From the NCBI GenBank assembly GCA_021797265.1, contig JAJZZZ010000089.1, positions 1 to 6,099 on the forward strand: DNA of 6,099 nt. Direction: 5' to 3'. A program made the translations under genes and the position numbers. This document shows positions 1 through 4,572 of this stretch, in pieces. The notes beneath the pieces were generated by a model. That model was not told the DNA's origin. It searched no databases and saw nothing but the letters and a program-made list of their open reading frames with translations. Origin of the DNA: Thermoplasmata archaeon (GTDB lineage Archaea > Thermoplasmatota > Thermoplasmata > Thermoplasmatales > Thermoplasmataceae). Every line of letters starts with the position of its first letter. Positions within the stretch are counted from its first letter, which is position 1.

Positions 1-225
1 TCACATGCCTTCAGTGTTTCTTGCCCTGTCCTCTTCAATATGTTTCTTGAACTCTTCCAGGTTGGTTGCGTCTGACTTGAGGGCGCCTGCATATTTAGAA
101 AAATTACTCTTTCGCTTGGATGCTTCAATCAATTTAAGCACCACGTCCGAGAACGACATATCCTTTCCTTTCTCTCTAAGGAGCGCTTGGTATGCAGCAT
201 CCGATAAAGTGACTGGTTTTGTCAT
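1..225 (-). CDS. vapB: VapB-type antitoxin (DUF217 family), complete
   Basis: This 74-residue protein is the likely antitoxin of a VapBC type II toxin-antitoxin pair. Such antitoxins bind and inhibit a PIN-domain RNase toxin and repress their own promoter. The N-terminus (residues 1-35, starting MTKPVTLSDAAYQALL and followed by SFSDVVLKLIE) matches the short strand plus two helices of archaeal VapB/DUF217 antitoxins. The charged C-terminal half (KYAGALK, then EEFKKHIEEDR) is the usual toxin-wrapping tail. Length is normal for the family. The ATG at 225 has a TATA-like box about 26 bp upstream and no Shine-Dalgarno motif. The TGA stop is the first three bases of the window, so the expected vapC toxin would lie just outside it, possibly overlapping through the final GTGA. 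Family assignment comes from the sequence pattern; pairing with a toxin is inference. Confidence 0.8.
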   Translation of the reverse strand: MTKPVTLSDAAYQALLREKGKDMSFSDVVLKLIEASKRKSNFSKYAGALKSDATNLEEFKKHIEEDRARNTEGM

Positions 226-228
226 TGT

Positions 229-258
229 ACGTATACATAGAGCATGCGTATATAGCCT
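229..258 (-). promoter_or_regulatory. Candidate vapB promoter with operator-like repeat
   Basis: On the minus strand a TATATA-like box (about 249-256) is centred roughly 26 bp from the vapB ATG, as expected for a leaderless archaeal transcript. Between box and start lie TATAC (232-236) and GTATA (248-252), an inverted repeat spaced by 11 bases. The palindromes GTATAC (231-236) and GCATGC (242-247) also fall here. Autorepression by VapB or VapBC at such sites is typical of the family, but its use here is inference. Confidence 0.4.
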
Positions 259-508
259 TTATGTTTTGAATCCGTTTAATCAAATGACCGGCACCCTGCC
301 TATCCTTGGTTATGGGTTCTTCTGAGAAAAAGGGGTTTGAAAATGCCCATGGTGCCTGACTTTTGTTTGAAACAGATGAATCAATCATATACGGTGCTCC
401 CGTGCTCAAACCGCATAGAATGAGGGAATTTCATTTATTGCATATTTCAGCCTAAATGGGGGTATTCTGACTGTTCTTTCACCTTTCATGGCATAGCTCA
501 AGGGTTTT
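259..508. other. Intergenic stretch without a recognisable gene
   Basis: These 250 bases separate the vapB promoter from the transposase fragment. I see no tRNA, no convincing coding frame and no repeat array. On the minus strand one frame stays open from about 538 to 412 (ending in residues like PSFYAV) just past the transposase stop, and another open frame covers 409-176. Neither resembles a known protein. The stretch may contain decayed remains of the insertion element, but nothing in it proves that. Confidence 0.4.
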
Positions 509-865
509 CTAATTTCCTGATTTTTTGACGCTCTTCTCCCTCACCTGGTCAGGGTAATGCTTCCCGTATCCATAGTTGGGAGGGCGTGCAACAAATGAGT
601 AACTGTAGTCCCTGCAGATATATCTCTGAACCCTGAACACTGTGCCGTTCCTCACCACATTCTTTGAGCGGCACTGTGGGCACATGGGATTCATGAAGCT
701 GATGAGATCGTTTTCCCTGAGCTCCATGTCCATCATGGGTATGTTATTGACCAGAAAGACAGGGGAGGAATCCACTGAGGCATAATCGTCAAGGGATGTG
801 GAAACTCTCCTGAACTCAGTGTATGGCGCCTTCCTCAGTCGCATGTGATGGAATATCTGCATCAT
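509..865 (-). pseudogene. N-terminal fragment of an IS transposase (zinc-ribbon part)
   Basis: This 118-residue open frame resembles the N-terminal part of archaeal insertion-sequence transposases. A zinc ribbon begins at CPQC (residues 62-65), continues through KNVVRNGTVFRVQRYIC, and is followed by the basic stretch FVARPPNYGYGKHYPDQ typical of these proteins. No helix-turn-helix or DDE catalytic region follows, because the frame stops after EKSVKKSGN. The zinc ribbon also looks damaged: the second pair should read CRDC but here reads CRDY (C84, Y87), a change a single G-to-A transition would produce. In the other frames downstream I could not find the missing catalytic domain. I read it as a decayed, non-functional copy. 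Exact IS family is uncertain, and terminal inverted repeats were not found. A small domesticated DNA-binding protein is a less likely alternative. Confidence 0.65.
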
Positions 866-916
866 ATTTCATGATTTCGGTCTCTGCCGGGTTTTCCGGG
901 AATTATCAACTAAATC

Positions 917-929
917 TTGACAATGTCAA
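917..929. repeat. Short perfect palindrome in AT-rich spacer
   Basis: TTGACA-A-TGTCAA is a perfect 13-bp palindrome lying between the transposase fragment and the terminator of the HTH_10 gene. On the minus strand it comes after a run of T-tracts (958-952, 940-936, 933-928). It could be part of a second termination site or an operator for the transposase remnant. No function can be shown. Confidence 0.35.
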
Positions 930-951
930 AAAATCAAAAATTAGCAATAAG

Positions 952-1001
952 AAAAAAACATCGGCTATGTGGAAATTGTTCAGAGCCTGTTTTCCACATA
1001 G
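952..1001 (-). terminator. Hairpin plus T-tract terminator of the HTH_10 gene
   Basis: CTATGTGGAAA (965-975) and TTTCCACATAG (991-1001) form a perfect 11-bp inverted repeat with a 15-base loop. Read on the minus strand, the hairpin is followed after five bases by seven consecutive T (958-952). The layout is that of an intrinsic terminator. The stop codon of the HTH_10 gene (980-982) lies in the loop, and the first arm encodes the protein's last residues. Archaea can terminate on T-tracts alone, so the hairpin may be auxiliary or may protect the 3' end. Confidence 0.65.
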
Positions 1002-1600
1002 TTCTTTACCATTTTTTTAGTGCCTCTCCTAAGAACATCAGAGAGGGAAGGAGTGGAGACTTTCATTATTTGCGCCACTTCAGTCATGGAAATCTCCCTT
1101 TCAGGTTCAAAGTAACCATGGCCATAGGCAACCTTCACAACTTCTTTCTCTCTCTGAGTAAGGAGGGAATGAGTTTCATACTCTGTTTCCAGGATCCTCG
1201 GCTTGAGGCCGGCATTTTCAAGGTTCTTTTCAAGAACGTTGAGTCGGGATTCATTCTGTACCATAATCCTGTATAGAATGCGCTTAGAGTCCAGACTTCT
1301 AGAGGAGAGTACCACAACATTGCTGGAAGATAGTATTGAACAGGTAGAGCAACTGGGTGTCTCAGCCCAGAACCCGGTCTTTCCAACTCTCATGACATTG
1401 TTGGATATCTTCTGAAGCTTCGGAAGAACTTCCTGAACATCCTGAGATGTTTCAAACCGGTGCAGTGTGTTGTTCTCACCGATTTTCAACTGCTCTACGT
1501 TGGATTCCTCCCCTAGGGAGGATGCTAGGTTTATCACCAGACAATTACTTCTGGAAACTTCCAGCAGTGCGATTAGCGCACCTCTATCCTTCTGTGACAT
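980..1600 (-). CDS. Bacterio-opsin-activator-like (HTH_10) transcriptional regulator
   Basis: This 206-residue protein is probably a DNA-binding transcription regulator. Its C-terminal 60 residues (about 146-202) match the HTH_10 domain of haloarchaeal Bat and many archaeal regulators: LLTQREKEVVKVAY, the hallmark GYFEPER (162-168), then TEVAQIMKVSTPSLSDVLRRG, which forms the helix-turn-helix. The N-terminal part (1-140) has alternating strands and helices and should be the sensor or dimerisation domain. It carries one CxxC pair (CSTC, 84-87) that could bind metal or sense redox, but no second pair is visible. There is no membrane segment, so it is cytoplasmic. The ATG at 1600 has TATA-like sequence 22-40 bp upstream, and the gene ends in a hairpin terminator. 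The neighbouring genes do not reveal the target. The HTH assignment is firm; the signal is unknown. Confidence 0.8.
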   Translation of the reverse strand: MSQKDRGALIALLEVSRSNCLVINLASSLGEESNVEQLKIGENNTLHRFETSQDVQEVLPKLQKISNNVMRVGKTGFWAETPSCSTCSILSSSNVVVLSSRSLDSKRILYRIMVQNESRLNVLEKNLENAGLKPRILETEYETHSLLTQREKEVVKVAYGHGYFEPEREISMTEVAQIMKVSTPSLSDVLRRGTKKMVKNYVENRL

Positions 1601-1621
1601 CTATTTCACGCATAAAATACA

Positions 1622-1640
1622 CCATATACAGGTTATATTT
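1622..1640 (-). promoter_or_regulatory. Candidate TATA region of the HTH_10 gene
   Basis: On the minus strand AAATATAAC (1640-1632) and TGTATATGG (1630-1622) both resemble archaeal TATA boxes. Their centres lie about 36 and 26 bp from the ATG at 1600. The nearer one would give a leaderless mRNA, the farther one a leader of roughly 10 bases. No Shine-Dalgarno motif is present. Confidence 0.45.
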
Positions 1641-1737
1641 TTGTGGTACAATGTTGCTCAGTAATTAGGCTGTTCTAACATAGGTGCGGGAAAAAGCCTT
1701 TAATAACCACTTCCTCCATTTTATTCAGGCATCTGGC

Positions 1738-1744
1738 AAAAAAA
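1738..1744 (-). terminator. T-tract terminator downstream of the VOC gene
   Basis: Seven consecutive T on the minus strand lie about 50 bases beyond the VOC stop codon. This is a typical archaeal factor-independent termination signal. Only a weak 5-bp stem (1767-1771 with 1786-1790) precedes it, so the T-tract itself is the signal. The rest of the 1601-1793 gap contains no gene that I can see. Confidence 0.4.
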
Positions 1745-1793
1745 GACAGGGGACTATACTAGAATATGTGGCTGCAGGCTTTGTTCCACACAC

Positions 1794-2147
1794 TTACTTA
1801 GTAATAAAAGAAATTAACCTTCCCTCTGGATCCTGAATGTTGAGCTTCTGTTTTTCGCCCATTCTTTCAACTTCATACTCCACATTCAATTTATGCAGCC
1901 CTTCCAGAATCTCATTGAGATTTCTCACAACAAAGGTCATTTCAAATGTCTTGCCGAAATTGTTTGGCATTTTTCCCAGGTCATCTTTGACCAATATCAA
2001 CAATATATTGCCAAGATCAAAAGCCACAGAGAGCCCCGGTTCGTCCTCTAAAACTTTGAGGGAAAGCACGGCTTTGTAGAAACTCCTGACCTCATCATAT
2101 TTCCTGACTTTCAGGGTTATTGTTCTTGGTTCCCAAAAGAGAGGCAT
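1794..2147 (-). CDS. VOC-superfamily (glyoxalase/dioxygenase fold) small protein
   Basis: This 117-residue protein has the two beta-alpha-beta-beta-beta modules of the vicinal oxygen chelate fold. Module one runs from about residue 9 to 55 (TITLKV, YDEVRSFYKAVLSL, then strands VAFDLG and ILLILV). Module two runs from 68 to 116 (FEMTFVV, NLNEILEGLHKL, then KLNIQDPEGRLISFI). The DPEGR turn near the C-terminus is the usual VOC signature. Family enzymes bind a metal through His/Gln/Glu at the first strand of each module and a Glu in the last strand. By my alignment these positions are Thr9, Glu69 and Ser113, so the metal site appears incomplete and a binding role is possible. The gene has its own promoter and lies 84 bp from the upstream GNAT gene. 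Fold is likely; the substrate is unknown. Confidence 0.75.
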   Translation of the reverse strand: MPLFWEPRTITLKVRKYDEVRSFYKAVLSLKVLEDEPGLSVAFDLGNILLILVKDDLGKMPNNFGKTFEMTFVVRNLNEILEGLHKLNVEYEVERMGEKQKLNIQDPEGRLISFITK

Positions 2148-2167
2148 ATAGAATGTTCACAGTTATG

Positions 2168-2179
2168 CTTTATTAAAAT
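2168..2179 (-). promoter_or_regulatory. TATA box of the VOC gene
   Basis: ATTTTAATAAAG on the minus strand is a good archaeal TATA box. Its centre is about 27 bp upstream of the ATG at 2147, which predicts transcription starting at or next to the start codon. It shows that the VOC gene need not depend on read-through from the GNAT gene. Confidence 0.55.
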
Positions 2180-2231
2180 CTTGCTAGAAAAGGAATTTCG
2201 TAAATTGATATGAAGCAACCAAAACTGAATT

Positions 2232-2795
2232 TCATGACTCTGTCAGGTCAATATACATCTTGATTTCACTATAATACCTGCCATTTCTCTTTATGGACTT
2301 GTCGAGTTTTCCGTTCTCCCTGAATCCAGCCTTCCTGTAAAGTTCATAAGCCTTCGCGTTGATAGAAAACACTTCAAGTGTGAGTATTTCAAAATGACCC
2401 TTGCATGCCTTGAACATTCCCTGGAGCAGAGCCTTTCCTATACCTTTCCCCCTGTATCCTTTAATTATTGCAATTCCCAGCATCCCAATATGGGCCACCT
2501 CAGATCCGGGGCGTTTGGAATGCACATCGCAAATTCCAACAACGTGTCCATCTTCTTCCGCGACAAGGCATATGGCATCTCCTCTGATGACTGCTTGGTA
2601 GAGGTTGCTGAACCATCCTATCTCATTCGGGTAATCAGGTTTCACCCAGTAAAAAATAAGCCCAAGGTCAGGGTTCTCATTTTCCATTTCATCATAATAT
2701 GAGTAATAGTTTCTGATGATGTCATCCATATCTTCCCATCTGAGCTCCCTGATCATATTGAACAAAGGTGGAAAACCTGCGGGTATTTGAAGCAT
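2232..2795 (-). CDS. GNAT-family N-acetyltransferase
   Basis: This is an acetyl-CoA-dependent acyltransferase of the GNAT (Acetyltransf_1) family, about 187 residues and probably cytoplasmic. Numbering is from the ATG at 2795. The N-terminal strand and helix read MIRELRWEDMDDII. The central strand is ICLVAEEDGHVVGICDV. The acetyl-CoA pyrophosphate-binding motif A is LGIAIIKGYRGKGIGKALL, with the R-G-x-G-x-G core at about 115-120. Motif B follows as TLEVFSINAKAYELYRKAGF (about 139-158). Three starts are possible: GTG 2804, ATG 2795 and ATG 2756. I prefer 2795 because a TATA-like sequence lies about 23 bp upstream, but 2756 begins exactly where many GNAT domains do. The gene diverges from the cysteine-rich protein gene. 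Substrate could be a small molecule, an antibiotic or a protein N-terminus, and nothing here decides it. Confidence 0.85.
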   Translation of the reverse strand: MLQIPAGFPPLFNMIRELRWEDMDDIIRNYYSYYDEMENENPDLGLIFYWVKPDYPNEIGWFSNLYQAVIRGDAICLVAEEDGHVVGICDVHSKRPGSEVAHIGMLGIAIIKGYRGKGIGKALLQGMFKACKGHFEILTLEVFSINAKAYELYRKAGFRENGKLDKSIKRNGRYYSEIKMYIDLTES

Positions 2796-2813
2796 TCCTA
2801 ACACAATATTCAG

Positions 2814-2822
2814 AAATACTTT
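2814..2822 (-). promoter_or_regulatory. Weak TATA-like box of the GNAT gene
   Basis: AAAGTATTT on the minus strand lies about 23 bp upstream of the ATG at 2795. It is too close to the alternative GTG at 2804, which favours the ATG. It is a weak match, and the inverted repeat at 2831-2859 sits directly upstream of it. Confidence 0.3.
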
Positions 2823-2830
2823 ACCGGGAG

Positions 2831-2859
2831 TTTCACGTATGATGAATTTCTATGTGAAA
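2831..2859. repeat. Inverted repeat, possible operator or hairpin
   Basis: TTTCACGTA (2831-2839) and TATGTGAAA (2851-2859) are inverted arms separated by 11 bases. Eight of nine positions are Watson-Crick pairs and the ninth is a G-U wobble if read as plus-strand RNA. It lies just upstream of the GNAT TATA-like box, in the divergent promoter region, so an operator is plausible. No T-tract follows, so it is not an obvious terminator. Confidence 0.45.
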
Positions 2860-2907
2860 TCGTAGAGGTTCCGTGATGCTCTCCGAAATCTTTTCCAGCA
2901 TCCCTTT

Positions 2908-2939
2908 GCATTGCCATTATGTTCCAGAACATGCAATGC
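2908..2939. repeat. Two-part inverted repeat in divergent promoter region
   Basis: GCATTGC (2908-2914) pairs perfectly with GCAATGC (2933-2939). Inside it ATGTT (2919-2923) pairs with AACAT (2928-2932) around a CCAG loop. Together they give a 12-bp hairpin with one 4-base bulge (CATT, 2915-2918). It lies about 14 bp upstream of the candidate TATA box of the plus-strand gene at 3024. It could be an operator or part of a small structured RNA; neither can be shown from sequence alone. Confidence 0.5.
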
Positions 2940-2952
2940 TACTTTCCTTCAT

Positions 2953-2981
2953 TTTAAATTCTTTTGCCAGGATATTCTAAA
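2953..2981 (+). promoter_or_regulatory. Candidate promoter of the cysteine-rich protein gene
   Basis: TTTAAATT (2953-2960) and TATTCTAAAT (2972-2981) are both TATA-like. They would place transcription start near 2982 or 3004, giving leaders of about 40 or 20 bases before the ATG at 3024. No Shine-Dalgarno sequence is visible. This is the one gene in the window without a box at leaderless distance. Confidence 0.3.
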
Positions 2982-3023
2982 TCTTGAAAAAACTTGAAAT
3001 AGTGTGTCAGTGTTATTTTATGT

Positions 3024-3887
3024 ATGCCAGAAGGGAGATGCAGTTATTGTTCTAAAATTGAGGAATGCACTGTTTGCGGTTCCAGCGTGGAATCTTTCAG
3101 ACATGTTGGAGTCCGGGCCTCCGGCCAAAACCATTCTGCCATATGGCATTACGCTTATCCATGCGGCCACCGGAATGAGATTGAATCATCCAGGACAGCT
3201 GGAGCACAGCCAGGAACCAAGCTTGCTGTTTATAATGGCGGACCCGTATGGAAGGACGGGTACCAATGGGTTAACATTTTCTGGGGAACATACTGGACAA
3301 ACCAACCCTGGGTACAATTCATAGATCGTGTTGTGGCGGATATAGAAAAGAACCAGAGCTATTCCGGAGGGCTAAAGCAATACAATGTTGGCATTGGTTC
3401 ACTGAAGTCACATGTCATAATCCAGCAGGATCCGCCATCGACTGTGAGTAACCAGGATATTGGCGGCTCTATAGTTTCATGGATAAAGGCGGGGACAGTT
3501 CCAGATCTTGCCGGGAAAGGTGCTTACAATGTTTTCCTGCCGCCAGGAATAACTGCTACCCTTGGCCCTGATGCATCCTGTTCAGTGTTTTGCGATTACC
3601 ACGACACCGGAAACGGAAATAATGGCCCATTCTTCACCTGTGAGCCATATCCCTGCAACACTGGATGTAACCAGTGCACGTCCAGCGCATTCGATACCAT
3701 GACACAGGGTTTATCTGAAGAAATGGTGGAACTCAAGACAGATATGAATCCCGGGACAGGCTGGGTTATAGGCAACGAGGAAATCTGCGATTATTGCGAT
3801 GCCCACTTCGTGTGCAACAGGATCAGCACAGGGGAATACGTGAATGCCTGGTACAGCGATGCAGCAGGTGCATGCTGGAAACCCTGA
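3024..3887 (+). CDS. Cysteine-rich protein with zinc-knuckle N-terminus, unknown function
   Basis: This 287-residue protein has 15 cysteines and no signal peptide or membrane segment. Residues 1-49 look like a small zinc-binding module: C6-x2-C9, C15-x2-C18, then HYAYPCGH (42-49). The rest (about 68-287) resembles, from memory, a widespread family of uncharacterised bacterial and archaeal proteins distantly like plant EXORDIUM/PHI-1. Shared landmarks are VNIFWGTYW (83-91), SIVSWIKAGTVP, YNVFLPPGIT (168-177), CSVFCDYHDT (186-195) and a final block TQGLSEEMVELKTDMNPGTGW (about 227-247) followed by EEICDYC. In relatives I recall, the last block reads SHELxEAxTDP, so a His appears replaced by Glu232. 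The ATG is the first start after an in-frame TAG at 3000-3002. The upstream region holds inverted repeats, and the gene diverges from the GNAT gene. Coding status is firm; function is unknown. The cysteines could bind metal or form disulfides. Confidence 0.75.
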   Translation: MPEGRCSYCSKIEECTVCGSSVESFRHVGVRASGQNHSAIWHYAYPCGHRNEIESSRTAGAQPGTKLAVYNGGPVWKDGYQWVNIFWGTYWTNQPWVQFIDRVVADIEKNQSYSGGLKQYNVGIGSLKSHVIIQQDPPSTVSNQDIGGSIVSWIKAGTVPDLAGKGAYNVFLPPGITATLGPDASCSVFCDYHDTGNGNNGPFFTCEPYPCNTGCNQCTSSAFDTMTQGLSEEMVELKTDMNPGTGWVIGNEEICDYCDAHFVCNRISTGEYVNAWYSDAAGACWKP

Positions 3888-3903
3888 TAGGTGCCGGAAT
3901 AAA

Positions 3904-3913
3904 CTTAAAGTAA
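3904..3913 (+). promoter_or_regulatory. TATA box of the histidine phosphatase gene
   Basis: CTTAAAGTAA is centred about 31 bp upstream of the ATG at 3940. The 52-bp gap after the cysteine-rich gene therefore contains its own promoter, and the phosphatase mRNA would have a leader of only a few bases. No Shine-Dalgarno motif precedes the ATG. Confidence 0.5.
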
Positions 3914-3939
3914 TATTGCCCTTTACGTTGAACCTTTGA

Positions 3940-4530
3940 ATGAGCACAAAAGAAATACTAGTTGCCCGGCATGGGGAGACTCAATGGAACAGGATGAGAA
4001 AATGGCAGGGCTTCTCCGATATTCCATTAAATGAGACTGGACAGATGCAGGCCAGGCAACTGGGCATCTCACTTACTGGGGAAGGAATAGGCAAAATCTA
4101 TTCCAGCGATCTCCAGAGGGCTTACACCACAGCAAAGATTGTTTCTGAAATAACACAAACCGGAAACGTTACGACAGACAGCCGGTTAAGGGAGAGGGGA
4201 CTTGGAAAATTTGAGGGCCTGCTGTCTGTTGAAGTTGCCAGGTACTTCGGAATGCCAGATGAACAGGCACGAACACTTGAAACTGATGAATTAATAATAG
4301 AGAATGGCCCTGATGTGGAACCTTGGGAGAGCTTTACCAGGAGAGTCTGGAGTTTTCTGGAGGAGGTTGCTCTTGCAACTGAACATGATAAGATCCTTGT
4401 TGTGGCCCATGGTGGTGTCCTGCGTACCATCTCTTATACGCTGACTCACGAAGGTCTGGGCTTGCCGGAATACAGCAATACGCAGTTCATCCGCCTCAAA
4501 GTGGATGAAAAAAAATGGAAAATAGATTGA
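3940..4530 (+). CDS. Histidine phosphatase (phosphoglycerate-mutase-like) family protein
   Basis: This 196-residue cytoplasmic protein belongs to the branch-1 histidine phosphatase superfamily. Members transfer phosphate through a phosphohistidine and include cofactor-dependent phosphoglycerate mutase, alpha-ribazole phosphatase and broad-specificity phosphatases. The catalytic RHG motif is LVARHGETQWN (7-17, nucleophile His11). The arginine of the phosphate pocket is in SSDLQRAYTTA (Arg60). The proton donor Glu85 lies in LRERGLGKFEG, and the second catalytic histidine is in VVAHGGVLR (His157). All core residues are present, so it should be active. The length, about 200 residues, fits phosphatases better than true mutases, which carry extra insertions. 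It starts at an ATG with a TATA box about 31 bp upstream and converges with the CBS gene. Family is firm; the substrate (sugar phosphate, cobalamin intermediate or other) is open. Confidence 0.9.
   Translation: MSTKEILVARHGETQWNRMRKWQGFSDIPLNETGQMQARQLGISLTGEGIGKIYSSDLQRAYTTAKIVSEITQTGNVTTDSRLRERGLGKFEGLLSVEVARYFGMPDEQARTLETDELIIENGPDVEPWESFTRRVWSFLEEVALATEHDKILVVAHGGVLRTISYTLTHEGLGLPEYSNTQFIRLKVDEKKWKID
4508..4515 (-). terminator. T-tract terminator for the CBS gene
   Basis: Eight consecutive T on the minus strand lie about 60 bases past the CBS gene stop, inside the last codons of the convergent phosphatase gene. Together with the GC-rich stem at 4534-4562 it is a likely archaeal termination site. 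Confidence 0.45.
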
Positions 4531-4533
4531 AAT

Positions 4534-4562
4534 GAGGGGGGAATGGAAAATTATCCCTCCTC
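4534..4562. terminator. GC-rich hairpin between convergent genes
   Basis: GAGGGGGGA (4534-4542) pairs with TCCCTCCTC (4554-4562) around an 11-base loop, giving a 9-bp stem with one G-U wobble on the plus strand. It fills most of the 42-bp gap between the phosphatase and CBS stops. On the plus strand a T-run (4592-4597) follows about 30 bases later; on the minus strand a T8 run follows at 4515-4508. It probably assists termination from both sides. Confidence 0.5.
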
Positions 4563-4572
4563 TTCAAAGATA

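Noticed and set aside
176..409. Minus-strand open frame of 77 codons upstream of and overlapping vapB
   Set aside because: It overlaps the 5' end of a convincing gene, crosses its promoter, and the predicted peptide shows no domain or family resemblance.
226..508. Search for a tRNA or CRISPR-like array in the largest gene-free stretch
   Set aside because: No tRNA arm motifs and no regularly spaced repeats are visible.
883..899. CCGGG direct repeat around TTTT upstream of the transposase fragment
   Set aside because: Two copies of five bases are too short to call an IS terminus or operator, and no partner was found at the other end of the fragment.
917..1276. Plus-strand open frame antisense to the HTH_10 gene
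   Set aside because: It lies opposite a well-supported coding region and its peptide has no recognisable features.
1767..1790. Possible hairpin after the VOC gene (TGTGG with CCACA)
   Set aside because: Only five base pairs with a 14-base loop, which is expected by chance; the nearby T7 tract is a better terminator signal.
3004..3324. Plus-strand open frame beginning just before the cysteine-rich gene
   Set aside because: It is out of frame with the cysteine-rich protein, whose cysteine motifs and conserved blocks run the full length; no features in the alternative peptide.
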